Below, piece after piece: positions 45,898-60,244 of a DNA stretch of 64,000 nt. Both the position numbers and the translations under genes were made by a program. Source of the DNA: Plectrocnemia conspersa (lineage: Eukaryota; Arthropoda; Insecta; Trichoptera; Polycentropodidae); the NCBI GenBank assembly GCA_009617715.1, contig VTFK01000469.1:62001-126000 (forward strand), read 5' to 3'. Each line of letters starts with the position of its first letter. The stretch's first letter is position 1. Under the pieces are notes generated by a model that did no database searches, was not told the DNA's origin, and was given only the letters and a program-made list of their open reading frames with translations.

Positions 45898-48800
45898 ATA
45901 ATATAATCAAAATCTCAGTATGTCCTAAATACAATAAGTAAATTATTTCATTGATTGTACTAGTATTTTAATCCCGGGGTTGGCAAACTGCGGCTCTCAA
46001 GCCATCTGCAGAAATATTAAACGTGAAAATAAAACTAGCACAGTCCAGAATTTTATTATGTAATATGATGATTTATTTATCACCATAGAATCTTTGTTAC
46101 TTATCACGATACCGTTTCATAAATAATATTTATAGACACATTGTTATATTACTCGTCAATCGTCAATTATTTCAGTCCTTTTTTCATTTCAAACTTCGCA
46201 TAACTTAATTATGTTAATTTTCCTAATATTTATATCATTCGCTTTTTAAATCGTCGAGATACTCATATTTTACTCTTATGTAATTAAAGTTTCCGACAAT
46301 TGTTTTAGACAATCAACCGTTTTTTACTTTACATTTCCCGTCTACAGAAGGATATCTCCATATTTATTCCACGTAACCCTCTTGAGTCTTTTGTGTCACT
46401 AACACTGTTTATTCCTCACCAACACTCTCCTTGCTTCGAATATTTGCAACTGGCTTTTTATTTTCAGGTAAATCGTATCCATCAATATTTTTTTTTTGTT
46501 ATTTTAAGTTATTTTATTCCCTCAATAATGATTTAAAATTAAGAAAAGTATCAAATACTGCTTTATTCATGACAAAGGCAAGGCGAATGCATTTATAGAA
46601 ATATAAGTAAACAATGCTTTCACAAACAATTGTGTTCGATTACATACTTTTATGCATTTAAATTCCTTAACACCATAATAAGGCTATCCACCTTGGGGCT
46701 AAATTTAAGTTGCAGTAATCCACTTGAAGTTAGCATATATAAGAGCTCAACTGAATAACTGGTCCCTTCTTATTCGTCTATTATCTTGCCAATTGAGTTA
46801 AATAAACGCACTGCAACAAGCACTCTCTTGAACGGAGAAATTTAACTAAATGACTTTTACATTGATAAACGCTAGTATTTCTTGTTTTTGTAACCATTCG
46901 TTGCCTGTACCAACATGATACTTTAGATATGTTTATCAATCATAAAATAAAGGCCAAATTATTTTAAGGGATTCAAGCACAGTACTAAAATATAAAATGT
47001 TATCGAAAGCCAAAATTTGTGTTTTAAAAATAAAAATGGACCATTAAAATATATGTATTACTGTATGGCTTAGAGATTGCATTATGATTATTAAATGTTT
47101 GTGAAAAATCAAATAGAAGCTGTTTTCAAGTTCTAAACAGAAGCCCTTGACATGTAAATTGGTACTTACAAGTCAGTCTTTAAATCGATTTTGGTGGTTT
47201 TTACATCGAATCGGTCAACGCAATATGAAAAGTTTCACGAGTGCAAATCATACATTTGATATGTAAAACTTTTTAAAGAGAAATAATGTATAAATATAGT
47301 ATTTCTGCTGACAAATAACTAATTCGCTGAAAAATAAAATATGAAATATAAACATTTTAAATTACTTTGAGATTATCCATATATTTTTTCAAAGCTTATT
47401 AATATGAGTTTTGGTTAAGGTCTTCCATTACGAAGACGGAATAAGAGAAAAATGTTACAGACATTGAATTAAATGTCTTGTATTTATAATATTCTAATCT
47501 AGTGTTTTCTAGAACGCTTGTTCGTAACGTCCTTGAATATTTTTTTTATGGTTATTATTTTTTGTAAAGTCATAATGGTCAGATTTGTAATAAAAAATAA
47601 AAATAACGGTCGAAAATCTTGATACGATTTATAAAATACAATAGTAAAATATTTCTATATCATATTTCCTATTGTTTTCATAGTTAAAAAGTGATCAAAT
47701 GTTTTATTCTCTAAATGCTGCAAAAGCATTAAACTTACTACAAAGTATATATTTATTTTTCTTGTAAAACACTGTTTTTTATTATTATATTATATTAACG
47801 TTAATTGCAAGATAAAGAATATAAGAAAATATATAGGTGTAAGTATAAATTGCTGGTTTATAACCATTTTATAGTTTACAGGGGTAAATTTAAAGAATAA
47901 TTAAGACTGATAGTATAATAATAATAAAATATAAGATATATTAATAAAATAAAATTAATAAATAATATCTTATCACTATACAATTATTATTTTTGTTTTC
48001 CTTTAAAATTCTTCTTATTTTTCTTATTAGTTCTCTTAAAATTCATTAATAAATATTTTAAGTGTACTTCCTGTATTTTTCTAAATGTATATGTATTAAA
48101 TTTGTAATTTTAATGTATCAAATTGTAATTGCAGAATGAGTTCTTTTTTAATGATGCGGATTTACATGTATAAATAATAATAAAAAATTGCTTTCATATT
48201 AACTATTACACACACACACACATATTATTTTAGTTTTTTTAAGCTTTCGAGACAATCGTTTTTGATGATATATATATATATTTGCATAAAAAAATATTGA
48301 CGATTTATAATAGTTTTTGTTTTTCATATTACTTCCACGGTCTATTGAAGATATTTTTGCAGTATATAAAGGGTGGCTAATCCACCCCTGGTGTATGCAT
48401 AAGTATGTATGTTAATAAAAGGGCACTGAATTGATCATATTACGAATTTAATCAAGTATATCATATTACTATCATTATAATGAGATTTTTAGTTATTAAA
48501 TAAGTTATTATTACACAACGGATAAAACATACTGTTAATAAAATACATACTTTTGTACATGCATAGAACATTCAAGCACAATATCGATTGCGAGTGAAGC
48601 CCTTCGAGAAGTAATTACACTAAACAATAGGTCAAGGACAATATTCGCAGTTTTATTTTAAAAAAATAATGATGATTTTTAGTTGGATTGAACTATAATA
48701 ATAATAATTTATTGTGTATTTTCAAGTACCCAAATAATTTAAATACACGTTAACATACTGTCTACTAAAAAAATGGATGAATTGAATATTTTTATTTTTA

Positions 48801-49960
48801 TCTGTAATTTTATTACAATTATAGTATTATGAGACTGTTGATATTGGTAAATATCAGTCTCAATGTATATGTGCTTGTCTTTCTTTAACTTATAAGGCTT
48901 TCATAAGGCTCTATTTTTTATAGTCTGAAGGTGACCCTTTAAAAATTTGTCAGTACATCCTCATATTGTGAAGCATAATATTATATATGGCTTTAAGTAT
49001 TTAACTTGTATAACGTTACAACTGTTTTTTTTACTATTTATATTTTACAAGTTTTTAAACCAAATTACATATTTCATTAGAGATGAAGTCGTCTAAATTA
49101 CCATAAAAATTAAGTTAATTTCAAGTGGGGTACCAACTGTGTAGAATTTTAGTGTGCTTATTTTACTAAGCTGCTAAATAAATTACAGTCGCTTTAAATT
49201 ATGGTATGTGTTTATTAATAAATTTTTAGATAGTATGCTTATCGGTTATTAGGGCAGAAAATATATAAAAAAACGTTTAATAACCATACTTCGGATGTTT
49301 ATAATAGAGGGGTTTAATATCATAATAGTCAACTTGTTGATATTGGTTGTCCTAAACCCACACGATAGTAATATAACAAGATAATTATAACGATCTTGAA
49401 ACTATACACGAGCATTGTGTTGATAATAATATATTTATAAAAATTAATACATTAATTAGGAGCTATTTTTTTTTCAATTCTCTTCCCTCGTGGAAAAGTT
49501 ACATCGATTATACTGCATTGAAATTTAATAAATTGGGGCAAGCTTGTTAAGCGCGAAGGGTGGAATATTACTTCTCTTAGCTACACAATTACTTATTAGT
49601 ATTATATAAAAGGGATGCTAAGTATTTTAATCGTGAACAACCGGTCGCTTGCGAATTATTTTATAGTAAACAATATATTAAATAGTTTGTTGTTAAGAAT
49701 ACTAATTATGTTCACCATCGTCGATGACGACACACAGTACTGTATTCGTAGTCTGCTCACTTTCACGAATCAGCGGAAAAATACAAATACATGCTTAAAT
49801 CACGCATTGGGTAGAAAATAGGGGTAAATTGGTATATACATATATTTGCGTTTGAGAGCCAAGTGAGTGGGAGTGAAAGTTAGAGCTAGGTAATTATAAT
49901 ATGGAAAACCATTTATTATTTTAAGAAATCGCAATTGTTATTGTTTTTCTTATAACATGC
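45898..49960. other. AT-rich stretch without gene
   Basis: GGGGTTGGCAAACTGCGGCT at about 45976 is an isolated left terminus of a hAT-type element. A CA microsatellite lies at about 48210-48222. At 48370-48400 the minus strand reads GCATACACCAGGGGTGG, repeating the left edge and flank of the 35885 MITE. I see no gene in the rest. Confidence 0.45.
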
Positions 49961-49967
49961 TTAGCAT

Positions 49968-50042
49968 AGGCTGGAGTAGCATATTCCGTAAAATCAGAGA
50001 GTCAATAATCCACAGGTTTTGGGTTCGAGTCCCGCAACAGAC
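49968..50042 (+). repeat. tRNA-derived (SINE-like) remnant
   Basis: GGTTCGAGTCC at 50022-50032 is a good internal B box, and an A-box-like GGCTGGAGTAGC lies about 50 bases upstream. The acceptor stems do not pair, so it is not a functional tRNA. An AT-rich tail follows, as in SINEs. Confidence 0.45.
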
Positions 50043-50359
50043 TCAAATTTTTAATTATAAAAATACGCTGCAAATAAAAACCGGCACAATGTATATTTAA
50101 ATAAAATATATGTTTTCCTTCAAAAATAAAAAAAGGTAATTTACAGAGTAATAACAATAAGTTTTACTTATATGTATGTTTATAAACGAATTTTTTTTAA
50201 TGCGATGAATTATCTGTCTATCAGCACAATGTTTATTTAATTATGGTGTTATCAATGAAAGAACTACTAGGGTTTATTTTTCATAACACAACTAATTTCT
50301 AATTCATATATTTTTTAATCGTCAACATAAAATTAACAATAGCTGTTTTTTGTCTTTTG

Positions 50360-53080
50360 ATCTGGATTAGTGTTACCCAAGCATTTTCTGAGTGAGGAAC
50401 CTTTAAAATATTATACTATTTTAAAGCAATATACGTACAAATATACTGATGAAATAAAAATCATATTATATTATTATTGTACAAAGAAAATTTACAGTAC
50501 CTATTGCAAATAACTTAAATTTTATAATTTATTGAGAAACATAAAGTTGTTTCTTTTTACATATGTATTGTATTCTGTGTCTTATAGCTGACAAACTAAC
50601 ATACAGTTACTCTTAACTCTTTAAAGACGTTACCATTTTATTGAAGTAAGAGCAGAAAAACCTATTTCAGATATGTATATATGTGGTTGAAAATTGTAAT
50701 AATACATTAATAGTCATTTACCTATGTTATTATTATTATTTAATTACTTGATATTATTTGTTTGGTGAGGTAAGGTACTTTACTTTTAATAAATGTATTT
50801 CTAAGCCATATAAGTTGATAAAGTAATATAATTATAATTTTTTGACATTACTGTAAAATGTTTTTAAATAAGAGGAACGGCTTTTTCATATGCTACATTT
50901 TCCATCTAATAAATGATTTTTCTACATGGAAATTTTGAGCTGAAATGCGCTAAGTTTATCAGTCGTACTCTGCTAAAGTCAAAAAATATCTGCTAAATAT
51001 GCTTAATTAGCATTCTATGTTTGATTATTGAGGAACTTGGAAAATTCGTTCAATTTTTTTCTGTATAAATTCGTCTTGCAGTTTATACACACGATTACAT
51101 ACTCTTCTTCTTGAAAACCACAAAAATTTCGCGTGTAAAAAAAATGTGTCACGTGAGCTAAATCCATACTTATACACAGTTATTTTAAGATTAATGACTT
51201 ATGCTTTTGCCTAACATAATTACCCATTCGCACAACCTTATTTAAATAAAAAAAATTTAAGCCTTTCGTTTTGGAAACTATTTTTTTTCTGTGTAAAAGT
51301 CAATGCGTTTGAATGATATTTGGATTAATTTGTTTTGATTTTGCTACAAATCCTTTCACGCTTCCAACCATGGTAGATGCACAGAAATTTCAGCACAGGT
51401 ACTGCAGGTTCTAGATTAGAGTTCAAAGCGTCAAACACATCCTGGCCCTAAGTTGTAGACAACAGTTCCATACAACAACAAAAATTGTTCATTTATTGCA
51501 CCGCTGTCAAGGAAACGAATAAATGCTGTAAGTTATTGTTGGAAACTGAAATCTGTATATTCGATCACTTTAAGTGAATCTCTAATGTTGTTTTTAATGT
51601 CAATTGACATATCAATAAATCTAATAATAAATAAATAATGCATTCTGAAGAAATGCAGGGAGCTACGGTTTCTGACGCATATCTCACTTGTCCAAACTAG
51701 AGTCTCCAATTACTCGAACCATCAACTACTCGAGTATCGAATATTAAAATTTTAAAATTTTAAAATACTCGAGTACTTTCGAGTATTTACCAAATTTACC
51801 AAAATAGCTATTATTCAAATTCGTGCGCATATAAATAAATAAATAAAATACTTAGTATGTTAATTTTTACAATTATTTTAACTTCACGAACATACTTTTT
51901 AAAAACAATAATGCAAAAAGTGTCTCGAATTTAATATTACTGCTAACCTTTGGTTTTATTATTCCCGTTATGGAAAAAACCCTTTCCATTGCTGTTGATG
52001 TTGGTCTTATTGTCATTAACGCGTTGGATAAGGATTCTAATTTATATCTGTTCGCTTTTTATAGATATAAAATTTTTTGAACTCTCTTTTTATGTTCTCT
52101 TCTTTCATTCCCTTCTCTGCTTTTCTTTTATTTCCTTCGACTATTGACAAAATAGCATTTTGTAATTCTTCTTAAATAGTTTTTTTTTCTTAACAATATA
52201 CAATATTCTACTCCTTCTGATTAATGCGAAGAATTTAAATCTATATCCTTCGAAGATGTATTTGGGTGAATCCCTTTCACTCTAGAGCTAAACGGTTCGC
52301 AAAGAACTGACTTTACTTTAAATGCCTTTAAAACACACAATTGTTTTGATTTATATTTTAAGCTGAGGGATCAGTAAAAACAATTGACAACACTTTACGC
52401 TACAACTGCATAGTCATAAAACCTAAAAAAAATTTTTGTTGATATTTCATATTGTTCATTGCCATAAATTAGATAGGTCGGGACTGTCGAACAGAAAACA
52501 CAAAAGAAATTTCTCCATCGTACCCACTAACATAGCCGACGACCGGAACTATGCAACTATGGAACTATGAAAAAATTATACCTGATAGTAACCGCTCTAA
52601 CTCGGGATTTCGGGCATAAACGCCAAATAAAAGCAAGACGTTAACCTTTACCGGACCGAGTTAAAGTTATTTTTGTTTCTGAAATATTTCAAAATTTTTT
52701 AATTTCGAGTATTAACTGAGTAATTTTCAAAATACTCGATTATCAAGTACTTGAAAAATAGACAAAAATACTCGAGTATCGAGTACTCGATTACTCGAAT
52801 TGGAGACTCTAGTCCAAACGTATCTGAAAACTGTAGCGTAGCATAAACATGTTGTCAGAGCCAGAACTGGAGAGAGGAGAAAATGCGCTTTGGAACTTAT
52901 CGTTTGTGTCACACTTTGATTTTATGTAAGTACGACATTTCCAGAGTATTTTTCCAGTTCATATTTGAATTTAAACAATAACACAAATATAACTAATTGT
53001 TCATTATTTTTCACGGAATCCTTACAAGACACTCGCGGAACCCTAGAATGTCGTGGTTCGAGGAAACACCTCTAAATTGA
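50360..53080 (-). mobile_element. Old hAT element, nested host of copy B
   Basis: Minus-strand pieces read STMVGSVKGFV, NPNIIQTH and AYLADIF, colinear with the transposase at 40.3-42.1 kb but full of stops. TAGTGTTACCCAAGCATTTT at 50369 and the GGAACCCTAGAATG block at about 53038 look like eroded hAT ends. The 51698-52811 element and its target duplication lie inside it. Confidence 0.6.
51698..52811 (-). mobile_element. hAT derivative, copy B, 1114 bp
   Basis: It has the same exact ends as copy A (TAGAGTCTCCAATT and its inverse) and an exact 8-bp duplication GTCCAAAC at 51690-51697 and 52812-52819. It is nearly identical to copy A over most of its length, in opposite orientation. The minus strand encodes the TERVFS-type dimerisation motif near 51945-52010. 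Confidence 0.95.
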
Positions 53081-53285
53081 AAAATGAATATATTTGTTTT
53101 AAATTATTTTTTTCTTAATTATTCGAGACACCCTAAAAACGCTTTTTGGTATTTATTTTGTTTATTGTTTCGATTTGTGCGTCAGAACTTGCTGACGTGG
53201 GCGGTGGGCGGTTTTGGAGGAAGCCCAGCCCGGAGGGCGGAGACTCACTAATTTCTGGCGCCCACCTGTAGCGTAGTGGCAATAT

Positions 53286-53389
53286 TCAGTAGACGCCGGA
53301 AATAGCGTTAAAGCGGACGCTCCTTACTTACTAGTCGCAACCGTTAAAGTAATCTAAAAAATATACAGAGCTATTGCCACGATGAACTA
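53286..53389 (+). promoter_or_regulatory. Candidate promoter and first coding exon B
   Basis: TCAGT at 53286-53290 lies in a GC-richer patch (53170-53350). ATG at 53382 after GCCACG gives only two codons (Met-Asn) plus two bases before the consensus donor gtaagt at 53390, leaving phase 2. It is very short, so the call depends on the shared phase with the candidates at 43258 and 60353. Confidence 0.3.
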
Positions 53390-56170
53390 GTAAGTAAACT
53401 TTTATAATCGAAAACTGAAAAATTAGGTTGTAGAATATTTTCTATTTTCTATTAAGTAAAATAGTATTACTAATACACTAATAATCCACATTTTTTATTA
53501 ACAAGCATCTACCACCATTTTTTTATTTGTGTTTCTTATATTTATATTTAAGTGCTATTTGAAACTGAAATTATTATTATTATTATTGTATTTGAATATA
53601 TCAATAATATCTCATTTACAATATCCCACATATATTTTCTTATAAACTTAATCACTTAAACATTTTTAGTTTATCACCATTACTTTTGTCATTTGTTCGA
53701 TTAACATAATATTAGATGAGAAAAAAATACGTTAAGTTATAATTTAAGTACAATTAGATAAAGATCTGGTACCATTGATATGTGTTCTTCAGCCATATAT
53801 TTAAATTGAAGATTGTTTTTATTGTAATCTTCGATACACGATTAGTGGGTTAGTGTGGTTAAGTTAAATATTTTTTAGTATTTTCTGGTAAGAAAATGAC
53901 AATGTTCTTTGATTGTTAGTACTTGAAGGCAAAAATGAAATTTATTATGATTAGTATAAAAAGGTGTATTATATATGATTTGCAGTTTTGAAAATATAAT
54001 ATTTTGGAGGCCCTTCAAAATTAAAAAAAATTTTGGACAAAACAATAAAATCAAGGGTAAAAAATTAGTGAATTCGGTTGATATATTAGATGTCTAAAAT
54101 ACGCGCTATCTGGTAATTAATGTTGAGTGTTGCCAGTCTATTTAGTCGCTCTTGACTCATTGTCAATTGTAGAAAGTTCCATATATTTAGGAATCCCATG
54201 TCGATAATTTATTTAAGTATTTCTGCCGGTTACGCGCTTAGTTAAAAATTAGCAGTACTAGTCATTATACAACATTATTATTAATATAAATAATTTAATA
54301 ACTAATATAAAAATACAATAATTTTCATATTATTCTAGCAATAATTTTCATTTAAAAACTATATTTTCTTTATCCATTTCATTATATAATATATTCACAA
54401 AACTTGTAAATTTAAGAAATTTATTAAAATCAACGGGTAAATAATAAATATACTATTTAAATGTAAATAATAAATATACTATTATATATACTATTTATTA
54501 TTTAATAGATAATTTTGTCAAAAACGTTTCAATGGAAATATTATTCGGCAGATTTTTGTCATTTAATCGCTAATCGCTGATTTTAATGTTTTCTAAAGTT
54601 ATTTTATATTTTTAATTAAGTTAAGTCAATATTATCTTTTTAAATATTTTTATATAAATATGATCAATATTATCTTTTTATATTTCCTTTACTTTAATTC
54701 AATATTGAAATTTGTTTAATGTAACAACATCAGTATTTTCAGCAAAACTGTAGATATAAGATCAAATTTAAATTTTGAGAAATAATTTTTAAAAGCAGAA
54801 ATATGTGTTTGTGCGTCAATTAAAATTTAAGCTACTAAAATTTAGAGCCACTGGTTTTATTGCTTCTAACCTTGCTGACCATCTTGTTATTTAAATGTTG
54901 TGTTAGTAATAGTGCTAAATGTTGTTTTAAAATATCCTATCTTTCTGGACTAAATAAATTATATATTTTGTTAGATAGTACAATTGTACAAATAGAAAAT
55001 GCGTGCACACCATTATACTTTTCTATCGTAGCCTTGTCCCACATACTTTTTATAATAAAACTTTAATCCTGTTTTACCAGAATAATTATCAAAGCATATA
55101 GGACGTGCTTCAATTGCAAATTCTAATTTGCTGAACTTGACATAACGAATAAATAATGTCATTTGTTTCAAATGGGATGTATCTGGTGTCGCATCATCAA
55201 TATTAGCAATTTATTTAGCCTTCTAAACTTTTTCAACGATCGCGTTTTGAGTAAACGAACCGCAAATATTAATAAACTCGTTTTACATTATCGTTAAAAA
55301 ATAATGAACATTCTATTAAAAATGCTCTACTAATTTTGGGTCATATTAGTGGAGCAACTTCAACTAATCCAAGAAAAAAACATACATCAGATCCAAAAAA
55401 ACTTTTAATGTCTATCAGAGAGAAAAAATATTATACCAATATAGCGCTTCACCAGATTTTTCCAATGTTTTGTATGGTCATTAGCTTCATATAGAAGCAA
55501 ATTTTGAATTACTTTATCAGTTGAGGCTTTTTTTTCATTTTTTTCATAAAACATAAACTCTTAATATTGCAGATGGTATGTATAATTTTGATAGAATTCA
55601 TACGAGATCTATTTTTTAAACATATTGAATTATCAAGTAAAGATCCGGGGCAGCTGCCTCTAATGCCCCTTCTCCTTTGTGATTGACCCTGGCACACCAG
55701 ACAGGCATATTTAAAAAAAATCTTATGTTGTAACATGACAGGCGTGAACCGAATGCGTAAATCTGTACCAACTGGTTAAGTCAATCAATCAGACAATTAA
55801 ATCAATCAATAAACAATGAATCATCTATTTTAATAAATATAAATTAATATGTGTAATTAAATTTATAGTCATTTTGGGTCGGTTTTGAAATAATAGTGCA
55901 TTTTTTTTATAAATAATTTTATTACCGCTGTCGAGGCTCGATTCCATTACCTCAGAGTAACTAGTTATATGTTAAAAAGGGTCTGATTAATTATTTTTAT
56001 ATTGGGGTTTTATTTTTTGTGGCAATCACGATCTTTATATTTAATATCGGTTTAAGGCCCGCAATAGCGGCAAGCCCTTTAGAAATAAAATAAAAAAGGT
56101 GTTTATTAAATTTAACATTCTTGAGAAACTCCAGCTGAAATTTTACGCGTTTATTATTTATTTTGATTTT
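53390..56170. other. AT-rich stretch with faint transposase relics
   Basis: The plus frames at 54890-54990 (NSAKCCFKISYLSGLNKLYI) and about 55300-55400 (SIKNALLILGHISGATSTNP) resemble ZMYM1-like hAT proteins only loosely. ATCGAGCCTCGACAGCGG on the minus strand at about 55930 resembles the 3' part of a tRNA-derived SINE. No gene is supported. Confidence 0.3.
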
Positions 56171-56244
56171 GCTTCCGACGGGAATCGAAGAACGGACCTA
56201 CATGACGTAAGTCCAAGTATTTTGCCATTGCGCTATCACCGGCC
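56171..56244 (-). repeat. tRNA-derived (SINE-like) remnant
   Basis: The minus strand reads GGGCCGGTGATAGCGCAATG, with an A-box-like region, and 50 bases later TTCTTCGATTCCCG, a B-box-like region, followed by an AT-rich tail. A mature tRNA fold is not possible because the acceptor arm does not pair. Confidence 0.5.
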
Positions 56245-59200
56245 CAATGTAATTTTAATGGATAATATAAAATTTTCAAAAATAAATAAATGCAGCGTTT
56301 GAAAAAACGCTGTATTAAAATTTACAAAATTAAAAAATTGCTGTCCAATTGAAAATCCACAATTTTTTATCTGGATTCATTCAAAAATCCACACTTAATA
56401 AAGTAAGTAAGTAAGACCTGTTGGGTCGCTGGTTTTCCACTCCTGATCTAGTATTTGTTCTCTGGAACGTATTTTATTTTATAAAATAATCTTTCGCGCT
56501 TTTAGAAAAGTAAAATCATCGATAATTCTGTATATATCTAGCAATGGTGTTACTTTGCTTTCAATCAATTGCTTAGTCTGCGCTGAACTATTGAAGATCT
56601 CATACAGTTTGCTGAAGGATCTTTATGAAAATTTAATATGCTGTCTTCATGGGTTGATAATTTTGTCAAATTTAATCGTTTCATTTAATAGAAATATTTT
56701 AAATGGTTTATTTTTTCAAATTTTACATCTAAAGGCGGGATAGTTTTTTACACTGACTATCTCACTTAAAAATTCATTCATATTTGGATCGCAAAGTTCA
56801 TAAAATATTTACCTAGCTTAGTTAGCGATAATATGTTCGAACCATTAAGAAAGTCAAAACGTCATATTCCGAAGTTTTTCAAATTTCCAGCTAAGTTTAT
56901 GAAAAAAAAGGTATTTTATCTGTAAGATTTTTAATTTTGATTTTTAATATAGGACACTGCTGTCAGTAAAAATTTATAATATCTGATTTTTTATAGTTTT
57001 TGATTGATTTAATATCTATTTTTTTATAGTTTATGAATTACAGTTGCATTTTGTAGAAAATTAGGTAGCAAAATTTATATTGCTTAATTTATATTATATA
57101 AATTTGGAGCGAAATTTGGATAATTCTTTTGACATCTTGTAAAATAGTTTATTTTTTAATATAAAGTTTGTAATATAGATGCCTACATTTTTTACTTTAC
57201 GATCGCTCTTAAAATAAATTTCATTAGAAAAAATAATTACTAACGCGAAAACAGGCAATTACGAAATTGAATGGAATATATAAACACAATGACTGAAATA
57301 AGTGAAAGTTTTTCTTGCTTTATAACAAATTTCTTTTCTTAAAAACATGCCAATTAACTCGGTTTTAAAGCCATATTTGAAATGAATATGCTGTAATGTT
57401 TAAGGATTCCTTTAAATAATTAAATTGTTTACGATACTTTGAAGGTTAACCCCAACCACACCGCTCGGGTTAAAGCGATATTGTGTATATTTATACAGGT
57501 GAACACTTATATAGGCGTACACTTTAATTAACTCTTATAAACATATTCAATTAAAAAACAGTCAACGATCCCCACAATTAATTGTCTACCTATACCAGTC
57601 GAAAATTAATTTATCCAAAAAAAAATAATATAAGTTAATTGGATATAAAATTGCTACAAAATGTATGTGTTATTTTGTAAAAATAACACTTTTTAAATAC
57701 AAATCAATACTATTTATTCATCAGTTCGGTTATTGTTTGTGTTATTTACCATAATCTATCTTATTTAAGTTTAGAGGCAGCTTCTATTTACCATATAGCA
57801 GATAAATTATCTGATATTGATAACAAATAAATCGAACTTAAAATTACGGAAATTGCGTTAAAATAAAATCTATCTATGTCGTTTTGAGATAAAAAACGAT
57901 TCTCAAAAACTCTGCGTTTAATTAAATTACCTCTTAGTCATTTTAAATAAGAGATGACTTATAATTATTTACTGCATATTAAGTGGGTTCATGGCAATGA
58001 GCCCAGTTTTAAAAATTAGTAAAAATATATGTCAGAGAGAGGCAGTCTTCTTTAAAAGCCGGGTCAGAAGAAGCATCAAACCTCAAAGATCATCAATAAT
58101 ACGTTTTCGGATCGAATGGCAGCTATCTATATTAGAAGTGTAGTGGTCCACGGGTGGGGGGGGGGGAAGAGGATCAGCTGACTGAGGTCAGCCGACGAAT
58201 ATTTTGTTACTGATTAGCCAGTTGTGGTTCTTCGTATCAAACTCCCGACCTATTAGTCGATATATATTACAGCTTGCAATCCGTAAATTAAAGAAGAGGA
58301 AAGAGTCTTAAATAAGTATAGCCCCATTAAATAGTAAACTTTCGTCAATATTATGGTGCAATATTTATGCAATGGCGTCATTCTTTCTGTGATTTTGCTT
58401 CCTAAGCAAGTGTGAATTTAATTTTAAAATAAACTGTGACTCATTAAGCATGGAATGTCATTTCTCTTTTTTCGTGAGAATATTGGTTTTAGACTAGTAT
58501 TATTTAACTATACCTAGGAAAATGTTTATTTTTATCACAGTGTTCCCGTGAGCTCTTTTATTTTATGGTCACACATGAATAGCACTTTAATGTTATATCA
58601 TGTTTTTATTCATTCATTATGTTTATTTTTTCAATATAATATCGATAAACAAATATTTCTTTATCATTATTTATATTACTGATTATAATTTTAAATTTGA
58701 TCAATTTGCCTTTGAACGAAATTACAAATTTAAAGTTATAAAGTCAAATTCATTGTCGTTATAGTGAATTGCCCAATCTGATTATATGACCCGTTATCCG
58801 GTTTCAAACCAAGCAAAATATACAAGCTATTAGGAATGCATTTATGTTATAATGCATAGAAGTTGGCGTAAGATTACCGAACATTAAAATAAACAGTTCT
58901 CACTCTGCTTCCGTAAAGCGGTTATAAAATACAAGTTAAAAAATATATGATAAATACAATTTATTTATTTTTTTTATAAATAAACAATATACACTTTTTG
59001 TATTAATAAGCTTTTCGAAACCAACGAATGACAACCACTGTTTCAAAATATCAATTTATAATAATTTTGAAACGAGCGGAGAAGACATTCCTTCATATTG
59101 AATTAACCCTTCGTCTACACGCGCACCTGCTAAATTTTGTATGACCTTTAGCGCAAATAAAAAATAATTTCATGGTGTAATTAAGTAAAATTCTTCATTT

Positions 59201-60240
59201 TTATGTATCTTCATTTCTTATGTATCAGTCTTCTTCTACAGATATATATTTTTTTTCTTGGATTTTTTCCGCTTTCGGAATTAATAAATATACTTAAATG
59301 TCTATAGTTTCAAGTTAACTGATGAGCATATTATTATCAGGGCTTCCAAAAATTCAGCTCGGCATCCTTAAGTGCTTTCTCGTTAGCGAGCTAACTTTTT
59401 GTATTTTTATTTTAATGTGCCGAAAATAATATACAATACTTGTAGATAGAAAAATTTAAGTTGAGTAAAGAAAATAAAATCTTTGATTGCAAACTATTAT
59501 ATAAAAAGTTAATGATATATTAATGCCACTGTATTTTGATTGTCAAAGTCCTCTGATTTTTATATAACCTATGTCGAACAAATGTGCATTAATGTGTCCG
59601 TCTATTTATGTAATGTACATATATTTATAGGGTATAATATATACACTAACGTTGTTCGTTTATACATGTAATACGGTTGAAATTCTAAAACGTATTATGC
59701 ATTTGCTTTATTGATTGGAAACATTTTGAGCAACGGTATTTTTATATTTTATATTCGATAAAAAAATAGAGACAATAAAATATTAAAACAAATTGAAAAA
59801 AAAATCTACTTAAGAAAGTTTCCTGTGATGTTTAGTTATTATACATTATATAAATATTATATAATAAATACTGGGTTCAGATTTTAGGTATTTTTTCGTA
59901 ATATATTTATCTATTGAATAAAATTATAATATGTACTCATTGGGTGCAGCAATATATTTAGTCAAAAATCTGAGATAAATTTACTTATATTATCGGTTAG
60001 TGGTAATCAAGATGACAGAGAAATATGGATTTTAATAAATTTCATTAGATTCATCGTCCTTAAGACGTCGACAATTCAATAATGTCACAGAAAATTTTTG
60101 GCCTAGTAAATGACAATGTACTAGTAAACAGAATTAGAAAAATGTTTGCTCTGTTTGAAGTATATTTAAAGTACGTGCTTTCATTGGCATAATCGTACGC
60201 GAAAATTAAATATTTCCATTTTGCTAGCTATTATTCAAAT
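56245..60240. other. AT-rich stretch without gene
   Basis: I see no gene. TTAACCCTTCGTCTACACG at 59104 looks like an isolated piggyBac-type end. A run of 11 G lies at 58156-58166. Confidence 0.5.
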
Positions 60241-60244
60241 CAGC

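Noticed and set aside
49968..50042. Functional tRNA gene
   Set aside because: The B box is good but the acceptor stem cannot pair and the A box is poor.
58156..58166. Run of 11 G, possible G-quadruplex
   Set aside because: A single homopolymer tract without other G-runs nearby; it is also an error-prone site.
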